A stretch of DNA of 5,850 nucleotides from NCBI GenBank assembly GCA_938084875.1, contig CALKFX010000053.1:1-5850 (forward strand), given 5' to 3'. Position numbers and translations under genes: made by a program. Of the stretch, positions 1 to 5,850 are shown piece after piece; position 1 is the stretch's first letter; each line of letters starts with the position of its first letter. The notes under the pieces are model-generated. The model ran no database searches, was not told the origin of the DNA, and was given only the letters and a program-made list of their open reading frames with translations. The stretch is from an uncultured Flavobacteriales bacterium. Lineage in GTDB: Bacteria; Bacteroidota; Bacteroidia; Flavobacteriales_D; Parvicellaceae.

Positions 1-1064
1 AAAATATATAATGATGGTGGTACAATTTTATCGTCAGTAAAATCAGAAAGATATTTTGTTAAATTTTTAAGAGTTGTAATTTTTAAATTTAATTTTTTAG
101 AATCTGCCTGTGCCTTAACTAATTCTGTAAAATATAACTCAGACTCTTTATTTATATTAATTATATTTTTAGTGTTTTTAAGATTTTCTATTGAATATTG
201 AATAGAATCTAAAATATCGACAACATCAACTAATTGTTTGTTAATATAAATTAATGTGTTATCATTAATTTTAAACTCATTTGCTAACGTGTTTTTAATA
301 AACTCATTTGCTAACGTGTCTAAAATCATTCTTGATCTTGATGGAATTTCATCAATATTTTGAATTAACAACATAGAAGTGAATTCAATATTTTCAACAC
401 TTGTCGAGTTAATAATTTTATTCACCCAGTAATTCTTATTATGGAAAGTAATTCTATAATCTATATTTTTCAAAATATCTGAAATAAAAAAAGAATCGTC
501 ACTTATAAGACTTGATCTTAATGAATAATATTTGTTTGTATAACTAGAATCAAAAAGATGAATAAAAGAAGTATCTACATTATTTACTGAAAAAGAGAGT
601 GAATATTTATTAGAATCTAAGATTTTAAATTTTATATCTTTTTCTATAATATTTGGACTAGTGAAGTATGTTTGTATTTTAAATGGTAGGTTTTGAAAAA
701 TTTCTTTTTTGTTAATTCTGCCTTGTATATAATAACTTACATCTAAATTTAATTTTTTAACTGCTTTATTAATTAAGTCATAAGACTTTATAATTCTTTT
801 TTGATTAGCTATATCTGCAAAGAAATTATAATATCCTAAATTGGATTTTAAACCCTCTTGATAATTATAAACTTCATTAGAATTTAGTAAAATTTCAATT
901 TTTGAATTATATATTTCAATTTTTTTATAATTGAAAAAATAACCAATTCCCAAAGAAATTAAAATTGAAAAAATATAAATTGGCCATCTGTGAATAATTG
1001 TTCTCCAAATCCACATAAGGTCTTTACTATCTATTAAATTAGAATTACTTTCTTTTAAATTCAT
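1..1064 (-). CDS. Wzz/Wzc-type polysaccharide co-polymerase, N-terminal part (C-terminus beyond the left edge)
   Basis: The reverse strand is open from an ATG at 1064-1062 to the edge, giving 354 codons without a stop. The product looks like the periplasmic part of a Bacteroidota Wzc-like protein, an inner-membrane factor that controls chain length and export of capsule or exopolysaccharide. Seen: a short cytoplasmic N-terminus with IDSKDL (11-16), a membrane helix at about 27-46, the family-like motifs NQKRIIKSYDLI (87-98) and DVSYYIQGR (108-116), and a helical, probably coiled-coil stretch from about 265 to 340. The visible end, VPPSLYI, resembles the 'iPsslgi' segment of this family. Full-length relatives are often 700-830 residues with a C-terminal BY-kinase carrying Walker motifs; that part would lie outside, so kinase activity cannot be claimed. 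The gene is divergent from the exosortase cassette. A 27-base in-frame duplication occurs at residues 250-267. Family assignment is good; the subtype is open. Confidence 0.82.
   Translation of the reverse strand, partial: MNLKESNSNLIDSKDLMWIWRTIIHRWPIYIFSILISLGIGYFFNYKKIEIYNSKIEILLNSNEVYNYQEGLKSNLGYYNFFADIANQKRIIKSYDLINKAVKKLNLDVSYYIQGRINKKEIFQNLPFKIQTYFTSPNIIEKDIKFKILDSNKYSLSFSVNNVDTSFIHLFDSSYTNKYYSLRSSLISDDSFFISDILKNIDYRITFHNKNYWVNKIINSTSVENIEFTSMLLIQNIDEIPSRSRMILDTLANEFIKNTLANEFKINDNTLIYINKQLVDVVDILDSIQYSIENLKNTKNIININKESELYFTELVKAQADSKKLNLKITTLKNLTKYLSDFTDDKIVPPSLYI
273..319 (-). repeat. In-frame 27-base-period tandem duplication inside the co-polymerase gene
   Basis: Two identical 20-base copies lie at 273-292 and 300-319, separated by 7 bases, so the period is 27 bases (nine codons). 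On the coding strand this makes the protein read TLANEFIKN then TLANEFKIN, starting at residues 250 and 259. The copies are base-identical in coding DNA, which suggests a recent slippage or duplication event rather than an old protein repeat. The reading frame is kept. It falls just before the predicted long helical segment of the periplasmic domain. Confidence 0.9.
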
Positions 1065-1137
1065 AAAATATATTGTGCAAATATGAGATTTTATAATTTA
1101 TCTCATATAATAAAGTAAAAAAAATTAAATTTACAAT
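1065..1137. promoter_or_regulatory. Divergent intergenic region with weak promoter-like elements
   Basis: These 73 bases separate the start codons of the leftward co-polymerase gene and the rightward sorting cassette, so promoters for both should lie here. The Bacteroidota primary sigma factor prefers TTG near -33 and TAnnTTTG near -7. Rightward, TTG at 1073-1075 followed after 18 bases by TAATTTAT (1094-1101) is a partial match. Leftward, CATATTTG (complement of 1078-1085) is one base off the -7 consensus but lacks a clear TTG partner. Both candidates overlap an inverted repeat. No good ribosome-binding site is seen before either start, which is usual in this phylum. The exact promoters are guesses. 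Confidence 0.35.
1081..1108. repeat. Perfect 9-bp inverted repeat in the divergent promoter region
   Basis: ATATGAGAT at 1081-1089 is repeated in inverted orientation as ATCTCATAT at 1100-1108, with a 10-base A+T-only centre. The two half-sites are about 19 bases apart centre to centre, roughly two helical turns, which suits binding of a dimeric regulator on one face of the DNA. It overlaps the candidate promoter elements for both directions, so an operator shared by the polysaccharide gene and the exosortase cassette is possible. A weak RNA hairpin is the alternative. In A+T-rich DNA, chance inverted repeats are common, although the central GAGA/TCTC makes this one less trivial. Confidence 0.5.
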
Positions 1138-1341
1138 ATGAATAAAAAAATCTTATATATAATAAGCTTTGTATTTATAATTCTCATTTTTCCAGCTCAA
1201 CCTGGAGGAGGAGGGCTCCCTGGTGGTGGTGGAGCTCCACCTTGCTGGCCACCTCCATGCATTCCAATTGATGGAGGAATTAGTTTTTTTACTTTTTTAA
1301 GTATCTTATTCGGATATAAATTTCTTTCTAAAAACAAATAA
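1138..1341 (+). CDS. Small Gly/Pro-rich secreted protein with a PID-CTERM-like sorting signal
   Basis: This 67-residue protein is a likely exosortase substrate. Seen, in order: basic N-terminus (K3, K4), hydrophobic signal-peptide core (about 5-18) with probable cleavage near A20-Q21, the repeat PGGGGL/PGGGGA (22-33), a Pro-rich piece with two cysteines (C36, C41), then PIDGG (43-47), a hydrophobic helix (48-60) and a basic tail (K61, K65, K67). The last three parts form the tripartite layout of CTERM sorting signals: short motif, membrane helix, positive end. Short Bacteroidota proteins ending in PIDGG plus helix are known to me as PID-CTERM proteins. The exosortase gene begins 7 bases downstream, which strongly supports the substrate role. 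Only about 22 residues lie between signal peptide and sorting motif, so an enzymatic domain is absent; it may be a structural, conjugated or signalling peptide. The ATG at 1138 directly precedes the signal peptide. Confidence 0.82.
   Translation: MNKKILYIISFVFIILIFPAQPGGGGLPGGGGAPPCWPPPCIPIDGGISFFTFLSILFGYKFLSKNK
1228..1241. repeat. GC-rich 14-bp perfect palindrome inside the small secreted-protein gene
   Basis: GGTGGAGCTCCACC reads the same on both strands. It lies in the Gly/Pro-coding block (about 1201-1260), which is far richer in G+C than its surroundings. TGGAGG (1203-1208) can also pair with CCTCCA (1252-1257), so the mRNA of this block could fold into a nested hairpin. Glycine codons GGN followed by proline codons CCN generate such complementarity automatically, so the palindrome may be only a by-product of the protein sequence. 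Confidence 0.55.
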
Positions 1342-1348
1342 TTTTTAA

Positions 1349-1900
1349 TTGGATTTTAAAAAACCTGAATTAAATTTTCTACTTCTTTTTATTCCATTAA
1401 TTCTTTTGTGGTTTTTTTTCTACCATTATTTATATAAAATTGATAACATTCTTAATTTAAAAATTGACCTTTTAACCTCCTTTTCAAGTTTACTAAGTTA
1501 CCAATCTAACTCTTTACTTTCTTTTTTTAAATTTAGAACAACTACAGAAATCCATGGAGACATGGTAATTACAAAAATTTTAGACTATCCATATAGTCAT
1601 GGAGTTTGGATCGGAGAGCCCTGTAATGGAATAAAAGTATTTGGATTGTTCACTATATTTATTGTTGCTTTTAAAGGTAGATTATTAAACAAATTATGGT
1701 TTATCCCCATGGGAATAATTATAATACATTTTATTAACGTAACTAGAGTTGCTATTCTAACTTATATTTCTGCAACGAACCCATATATTTTAGATTTTAA
1801 CCACAATATAACATTTCAACTTATAGTATATCTGTCAATGCTAGGTTTATGGTATTGGTGGATAATTCAATTTTCTAAAATTAATGAAGCGAAAACTTAA
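1349..1900 (+). CDS. Exosortase/archaeosortase family transpeptidase, short Bacteroidota type (XrtF/XrtX-like)
   Basis: This 183-residue integral membrane protein has the three signature blocks of exosortases: catalytic cysteine in GEPCNGIKVFG (C92), arginine in FINVTRVAIL (R133) and histidine in DFNHNITF (H152). Family knowledge: these enzymes recognise C-terminal CTERM signals of Sec-exported proteins in the inner membrane and cleave or transfer them, usually in strains that make exopolymer. Predicted membrane helices are about 8-28, 93-108, 116-140 and 153-175, with a weaker hydrophobic stretch at 42-60. The start is TTG at 1349: the codon before it is an in-frame TAA and the first internal ATG (residue 72) would remove the first helix. 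The upstream neighbour ends 7 bases before and is the probable substrate; the next gene overlaps its end by 17 bases. Family membership is near certain. The exact subfamily is inferred from length and neighbours. Confidence 0.93.
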   Translation: MDFKKPELNFLLLFIPLILLWFFFYHYLYKIDNILNLKIDLLTSFSSLLSYQSNSLLSFFKFRTTTEIHGDMVITKILDYPYSHGVWIGEPCNGIKVFGLFTIFIVAFKGRLLNKLWFIPMGIIIIHFINVTRVAILTYISATNPYILDFNHNITFQLIVYLSMLGLWYWWIIQFSKINEAKT

Positions 1901-2384
1901 ATATTTTATTCTAATATCATTTGCTGTTTTCCTAGAATATTTCAGGTATTATCTTTTTATAAATATAAATCTACAAGTTAATTTTTTAGAAAACTTAATA
2001 AATGGATTATCAACTTTTAATTACACAGATTCAAATTTACTTTACTTAATAAAGAATTTAGATTTAAGGTCTTTAAATATTTGTAAATGGGGATTATCTT
2101 TATTATTTGCATTTCTATATTTTGGAATTGGTTTTTTATTCTCAAAGTGGTTTTTCAGTCCTAAAAATCATATTTTTTTTATAAAACTTTTTTCCTTAGG
2201 AGGCCTTATAGTTATGTTTTCAAGTTTTTTAATTTATGTAGTTGGGAAGTCTCTAACTTTAGAAAATCAAATAAACTTTTACAATGTTTCCATAGAGCTC
2301 AGCCATTTTGTTCAATCTTCTATATACCCAATCTCATTTTTGTTAGTATTTTTTGCAAACAACAGAACAAAAATTTCAGCATAA
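1884..2384 (+). CDS. Exosortase-associated four-helix membrane protein (XrtX/XrtF-associated-like)
   Basis: This 166-residue protein has a basic start (MKRK) and predicted membrane helices at about 6-25, 70-90, 97-120 and 137-157, with an extracytoplasmic-looking loop at 28-66. It has no enzyme motif that I recognise. Polar residues that could matter are E18, R21 and K68-W69 next to membrane segments. Its ATG lies within the last codons of the exosortase gene (17-base overlap), so the two are probably translationally coupled. Short Bacteroidota exosortases are commonly followed by a small dedicated membrane protein; position, size and the FRYYLF/LNICKW pattern fit that role, but the identification rests mainly on context. 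Possible roles are presenting the substrate, stabilising the exosortase or coupling it to polysaccharide export. Its own sequence is complete and is not a frameshifted tail of the exosortase. Confidence 0.65.
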   Translation: MKRKLKYFILISFAVFLEYFRYYLFININLQVNFLENLINGLSTFNYTDSNLLYLIKNLDLRSLNICKWGLSLLFAFLYFGIGFLFSKWFFSPKNHIFFIKLFSLGGLIVMFSSFLIYVVGKSLTLENQINFYNVSIELSHFVQSSIYPISFLLVFFANNRTKISA

Positions 2385-2391
2385 TTATAAA

Positions 2392-2408
2392 TTTGTTACT
2401 TAAACAAA
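2392..2408 (+). other. Small inverted repeat just before the glyA start
   Basis: TTTGTT (2392-2397) and AACAAA (2403-2408) can pair around a 5-base loop, ending 5 bases before the glyA ATG. The stem is A+T-rich with one G-C pair and has no following U-run, so it is a poor terminator candidate. It could slightly affect translation initiation or be a chance pattern. Confidence 0.25.
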
Positions 2409-2413
2409 ACTAC

Positions 2414-3688
2414 ATGTTCAAAGACCCAAAAATAGAATCTCTAATTCATCAAGAATTAGTAAGACAAACTGAAGGAATCGAATTAATTGCTTCCGAGAAT
2501 TATGCAAGTGAATCAGTAATGAATGCTAGCGGTTCTATTCTAACCAATAAGTATGCTGAAGGACTTCCAAATAAAAGATATTATGGTGGTTGTAAGGTTG
2601 TAGATGAAATCGAAGAATTATCAATTGAAAGGCTTAAAGAACTCTTTGGTGCATCTTGGGCTAATGTGCAACCACATTCTGGATCACAAGCCAATGCAGC
2701 TGTATTTCTAGCATGTCTAAATCCAGGAGATAAAATCTTAGGTTTTGACTTATCTCACGGTGGACATTTAACCCATGGATCACCAGTTAATTTTTCTGGA
2801 AAATTATACAATGCTAATTTTTATGGAGTTGAAGAAGAAACAGGGATAATAGACTACAACAAAGTAAGAGACCAAGCTTTAGAAGTTAAGCCAAAAATGA
2901 TTATTTGTGGTGCATCTGCCTATTCAAGAGATTGGGACTACAAGACCTTACGTTCGATTGCAGATGAAATTGATGCACTTCTTATGGCAGATGTTTCTCA
3001 CCCATCTGGATTAATAGCTGGTGGAATATTAAACAATCCTCTTCCCCATTGTCATATTGTGACATCTACTACCCATAAAACTCTAAGAGGGCCAAGAGGC
3101 GGAGTTATTATGATAGGAACAGATATTGAAAACCCATGGGGCCTAAAATTCAAATCTGGAAAACTTAAAAAATTATCTTCATTGATCGACTCTGCTGTTT
3201 TTCCAGGAACTCAAGGAGGCCCTTTAGAACATATAATTGCTGCAAAAGCTGTTGCCTTTAGAGAAGCCCAACAAGAAGAGTATAAAACATACATAAAAAA
3301 TGTAGTTAAAAATGCTAAAGTAATGGGAGAAGAACTGATTAATAAAGGCTATAAGATAATATCTAATGGCACAGATAACCACTGTTTATTAATTGATTTA
3401 AGAAATAAAAATGTTACTGGAAAAGATGCAGAAAATTCACTTGGGTTGGCAGATATTACTGTAAACAAGAATATGGTGCCTTTTGATACGCAATCTCCAT
3501 TTGTAACTAGTGGGATAAGAGTTGGTACAGCTGCCATCACTACTAGAGGAGTGTCGCAAGAGGAAATTAAAATTATCACTAACTTGATAGACCTAAGTAT
3601 AAATAATTACCAAAACGAATCTGAATTATTAAAAATAAAAAGCCAAGTAAACGACTTAATGAGCTCAAAACCTCTTTTTAAATGGTAA
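2414..3688 (+). CDS. glyA: Serine hydroxymethyltransferase (glycine hydroxymethyltransferase)
   Basis: This cytosolic PLP enzyme interconverts serine plus tetrahydrofolate and glycine plus 5,10-methylene-tetrahydrofolate, the main source of one-carbon units. The 424-residue product is full length. Seen: the N-terminal ELIASENYAS and NKYAEGLPNKRYYGG blocks, QPHSGSQAN for the cofactor phosphate, ADVSHPSG (Asp193 and His196 near the pyridine ring), the PLP-binding lysine in TSTTHKTLRGPRGG (Lys222) and SGIRVGTAA with the substrate-carboxylate arginine (Arg369). An insert around ENPWGLKFKSGKLKK is shared with Bacteroidota homologues. The ATG at 2414 is chosen because the protein then begins MFKDPKIESLI, aligning with typical starts; the frame is open to a TTG at 2393, but those seven extra residues are unlikely. 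It ends TGGTAA, overlapping the fahA ATG by 7 bases. Confidence 0.98.
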   Translation: MFKDPKIESLIHQELVRQTEGIELIASENYASESVMNASGSILTNKYAEGLPNKRYYGGCKVVDEIEELSIERLKELFGASWANVQPHSGSQANAAVFLACLNPGDKILGFDLSHGGHLTHGSPVNFSGKLYNANFYGVEEETGIIDYNKVRDQALEVKPKMIICGASAYSRDWDYKTLRSIADEIDALLMADVSHPSGLIAGGILNNPLPHCHIVTSTTHKTLRGPRGGVIMIGTDIENPWGLKFKSGKLKKLSSLIDSAVFPGTQGGPLEHIIAAKAVAFREAQQEEYKTYIKNVVKNAKVMGEELINKGYKIISNGTDNHCLLIDLRNKNVTGKDAENSLGLADITVNKNMVPFDTQSPFVTSGIRVGTAAITTRGVSQEEIKIITNLIDLSINNYQNESELLKIKSQVNDLMSSKPLFKW

Positions 3689-4962
3689 AAAAAATTAAAG
3701 CAAACGATCCGTCCTTAAAATCTTGGTTAGAAATATCTAAAGAAAGTGATTTCCCTATTCAGAATCTTCCATTTGGAATATATTCAACAAAGAACAAAAC
3801 TAAAAGAGTTGGTGTTGCTATAGGTGACCAAATCCTTGACTTATATCAGTTGCTTAAACTTGGTTACTTAGATTCTTTATCCTTTTGTGAGCATTGTTTT
3901 TCCAATGAATATCTCAACAGAATGATGGGACATGGAAAAATAGAAATTCGGGATCTTAGAAACAGAATATCAGAATTACTAAATGCAGAAAATCCAGAGC
4001 TATTCCAGAACAAAGAAGCCATTGCCAAAGTATTGGACTTACAAATTGAATCTGAAATGTATTTACCTGTAAAAATTGGAGATTACACAGACTTTTACTC
4101 AAGTGAACAACATGCATTTAATGTTGGGAGCATGTTTAGAGATCCAAATAATGCACTTCTTCCAAATTGGAAACATATTCCAGTAGCATACCACGGCAGG
4201 TCCTCTTCCATAATCCCGTCTGGACAAGATGTTATTAGGCCCAAAGGGCAGCAAAAGTTAGACGACAACGAAAATCCAATATTTGGAGCTTCAAAACTTT
4301 TAGATTTTGAATTGGAAATGGGTTTTATAACTTTTCAAGGAAAGCCACTAGGAAATACCATTTCAACACAAGAAGCTGATGAATTTATTTTTGGAATGTG
4401 TTTGTTTAATGATTGGTCTGCTAGAGATATTCAAAAATGGGAATATATTCCATTAGGACCTTTTTTGGCTAAAAACTTTGCTAGTTCAATGTCTTGCTGG
4501 ATAGTTACTTTAGATGCTCTGGAACCTTTTAGAACTGCTGGTCCAATCCAAAAACCAAAGATTCTTCCATATTTAGAATACAGCGGAAATAAACATTTGG
4601 ATATAGAATTAACAGTAGCCATTCAAACAGAAAATGGAGCTAAGAAAGTAGTTACTAATAGTAACTATAAGTATATGTATTGGAACATGAACCAACAATT
4701 GGCGCACCATACAGTAAATGGTTGTAATGTAAATTGTGGAGACATGTTAGCTTCCGGAACAATTTCTGGTCCTGAAGAAGGTTCTTTTGGTTCTATGCTT
4801 GAGATTAGCTGGAAAGGAACAAAACCAGTGAAAATGCCTGACGGAAGTGAAAGAAGGTTTATTCAAGATGGAGATTCTGTCATCTTTAATGGACGTGCAA
4901 AAAATAAAGACATTAACATAGGATTTGGAGAATTAATTTCAAAAGTTTTGCCACCTAAATAG
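3682..4962 (+). CDS. fahA: Fumarylacetoacetase
   Basis: This enzyme is the last step of tyrosine/phenylalanine breakdown through homogentisate: it hydrolyses 4-fumarylacetoacetate to fumarate and acetoacetate in the cytosol. The 426 residues match the family's usual length. Seen: an N-terminal domain with SDFPIQNLPFG (22-32), then the catalytic FAH fold with DYTDFYSSEQHAFNVG holding metal ligand Asp137 and general base His144, YHGRSS (170-175), DFELEMGF with ligands Glu210 and Glu212, FNDWSARDIQKWEY with ligand Asp244 plus Arg248 and Gln251, Lys264, and LASGTISGPE with Thr360. Roles are inferred by matching the mammalian enzyme. No key residue is missing. The ATG lies inside the end of glyA, and rel begins 6 bases after its TAG, so the three genes are probably one transcript. 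Other homogentisate-pathway genes are not in the window. Confidence 0.97.
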   Translation: MVKKIKANDPSLKSWLEISKESDFPIQNLPFGIYSTKNKTKRVGVAIGDQILDLYQLLKLGYLDSLSFCEHCFSNEYLNRMMGHGKIEIRDLRNRISELLNAENPELFQNKEAIAKVLDLQIESEMYLPVKIGDYTDFYSSEQHAFNVGSMFRDPNNALLPNWKHIPVAYHGRSSSIIPSGQDVIRPKGQQKLDDNENPIFGASKLLDFELEMGFITFQGKPLGNTISTQEADEFIFGMCLFNDWSARDIQKWEYIPLGPFLAKNFASSMSCWIVTLDALEPFRTAGPIQKPKILPYLEYSGNKHLDIELTVAIQTENGAKKVVTNSNYKYMYWNMNQQLAHHTVNGCNVNCGDMLASGTISGPEEGSFGSMLEISWKGTKPVKMPDGSERRFIQDGDSVIFNGRAKNKDINIGFGELISKVLPPK

Positions 4963-4968
4963 GCCAAA

Positions 4969-5850
4969 ATGGACGAGGCCTTAGAAAATAAAATGATTTT
5001 AAATGCCTATCGAGGTGTCCTTCGTTCTATAAAATCAAGAAGATCTAAAGAAGAAACAAAAATCATAAGAAAGGCTTTTGACCTTGCTGTTAATGCTCAC
5101 AGAAATGACAGAAGAAAATCTGGAGAACCTTATATTTTTCATCCTTTGGCAGTTGCAAGAATTTGCGGTGATGAAATAGGTCTTGGAACGATTTCTATTG
5201 TGTGTGCTTTGATGCACGACACAGTAGAAGACACCACCATCACTTTAAATGATATTGAAAAAATATTCGGACACAAAGTAAAATCAATCATTGATGGATT
5301 AACTAAAATTTCAGGGGAATTTGATTTCACAAGTTCTTCTCAAGCAGAGAATTTTAAAAAAATGTTCCTAACTATCCCAGATGATGTAAGAGTGATTTTA
5401 ATAAAATTAGCCGATAGATTACACAACATGAGAACTCTCGATTCAATGAAAGAGAGTAAAAAACTAAAAATAGCGTCAGAAACTTCCTATTTATATGCTC
5501 CACTAGCCCATAGGCTAGGACTGTTTTCAATCAAAACTGAACTCGAAGATCTATCATTCAAATTTACCTATCCTAAAGAATACTCTTCCATCACCAAAAA
5601 GCTTCAAAAAACAAAAGCTGTAAGAGAAAGGTTTATTCAAAAATTTTCACTTCCGATTAAAAAAGAGCTGGACCAGCAAGGTTTTAAATACCAACTAAAA
5701 GCAAGAACTAAAGGAATTCCGTCTATTTACAGAAAAACTCAAGAAAACGGAGTTGATTTTGAAGAAATATTTGATGTATTTGCTCTACGAATTATTTTAG
5801 ATTCTAAAGACGAAAAAGCAGACTGTTGGAAAGTATATAGCATCGTTACA
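4969..5850 (+). CDS. rel: Bifunctional (p)ppGpp synthetase/hydrolase, RelA/SpoT family, N-terminal part (cut by the right edge)
   Basis: The frame is open for 294 codons from the ATG at 4969 to the window end; an in-frame stop (fahA's TAG) lies just upstream, so this is the earliest ATG. The product makes and degrades the stringent-response alarmones ppGpp and pppGpp. Seen: an intact HD hydrolase domain with RRKSGEPYIFHP (Arg49, His58), LMHDTVEDT (His83-Asp84, Glu87-Asp88) and KLADRLHNMRT (Asp149, Asn153), the complete Mn-dependent active-site set; then the linker YLYAPLAHRLGL; then the start of the synthetase domain, KARTKGIPSIYRK (244-256) and FEEIFDVFALRIIL (264-277) with the likely Mg-binding Asp269. 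The rest of the synthetase, TGS and ACT regions would lie outside. Complete hydrolase residues argue for a Rel-type bifunctional protein rather than a synthetase-only RelA. ARTKG replaces the more usual GRPKS/GRPKH at the synthetase entry. Confidence 0.95.
   Translation, partial: MDEALENKMILNAYRGVLRSIKSRRSKEETKIIRKAFDLAVNAHRNDRRKSGEPYIFHPLAVARICGDEIGLGTISIVCALMHDTVEDTTITLNDIEKIFGHKVKSIIDGLTKISGEFDFTSSSQAENFKKMFLTIPDDVRVILIKLADRLHNMRTLDSMKESKKLKIASETSYLYAPLAHRLGLFSIKTELEDLSFKFTYPKEYSSITKKLQKTKAVRERFIQKFSLPIKKELDQQGFKYQLKARTKGIPSIYRKTQENGVDFEEIFDVFALRIILDSKDEKADCWKVYSIVT

Noticed and set aside
1..1064. Tyrosine autokinase call for the left-edge gene
   Set aside because: Walker A/B motifs and the tyrosine cluster would lie beyond the window, so only the Wzz-like co-polymerase part can be supported.
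1884..1900. Exosortase and following membrane protein as one frameshifted gene
   Set aside because: The exosortase is complete with all three catalytic residues at its usual short length, and the second protein has its own ATG, basic N-terminus and four helices. Overlap is normal for coupled genes.
2393..2413. Upstream TTG as an alternative glyA start
   Set aside because: The seven added residues have no counterpart in the family, while the ATG at 2414 gives a normal 424-residue enzyme.
2385..2413. Transcription terminator between the sorting cassette and glyA
   Set aside because: Only a 6-bp A+T-rich stem without a following T-run is present, which is too weak to call a terminator.
3349..3579. 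Minus-strand open frame of 76 codons inside glyA
   Set aside because: It lies wholly within the strongly conserved glyA coding sequence and its product resembles no protein I know; it is a shadow frame.
4431..4622. Minus-strand open frame of 63 codons inside fahA
   Set aside because: It is antisense to conserved fumarylacetoacetase motifs and has no independent coding sign.
5035..5330. Two overlapping minus-strand open frames inside the rel gene
   Set aside because: Both are antisense to the intact HD hydrolase domain, overlap each other in different frames and show no family features.

Overview
The window comes from a strongly A+T-rich genome of the phylum Bacteroidota, probably Flavobacteriia or a close relative. 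Four things point there: the bifunctional Rel protein and the GlyA insert resemble Bacteroidota versions, glyA sits directly before a fumarylacetoacetase gene, clear Shine-Dalgarno sites are lacking, and a PID-CTERM-type sorting tail lies beside a short exosortase. No rRNA, tRNA, CRISPR array, insertion sequence or convincing intrinsic terminator is visible. Genes fill almost all of the window; the longest gap is 73 bases.

Left part (1-1064, minus strand): the N-terminal 354 residues of a Wzz/Wzc-type polysaccharide co-polymerase (chain-length/export regulator), running off the left edge. It carries an in-frame 27-base tandem duplication. A 73-base divergent intergenic region (1065-1137) follows, with a perfect 9-bp inverted repeat and only weak Bacteroidota-like promoter elements.

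Middle (1138-2384, plus strand): a compact three-gene protein-sorting cassette. It encodes a 67-residue Gly/Pro-rich secreted protein ending in a PID-CTERM-like tripartite sorting signal, a 183-residue exosortase with the Cys/Arg/His catalytic set and a TTG start, and a 166-residue four-helix membrane protein that overlaps the exosortase gene by 17 bases. The inferred scheme is that the small protein is exported by Sec, held by its C-terminal helix, and cut or transferred by the exosortase, perhaps with help from the membrane partner. The divergent polysaccharide gene hints that this sorting is tied to surface polysaccharide or exopolymer, as for other exosortases. This cassette is the most interesting part of the window.

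Right part (2414-5850, plus strand): tightly packed housekeeping genes. These are glyA (serine hydroxymethyltransferase), fahA (fumarylacetoacetase, overlapping glyA by 7 bases) and rel (bifunctional (p)ppGpp synthetase/hydrolase, 6 bases after fahA and cut by the right edge). Only 29 bases separate the sorting cassette from glyA, so read-through is possible, but the two groups have no obvious functional link.
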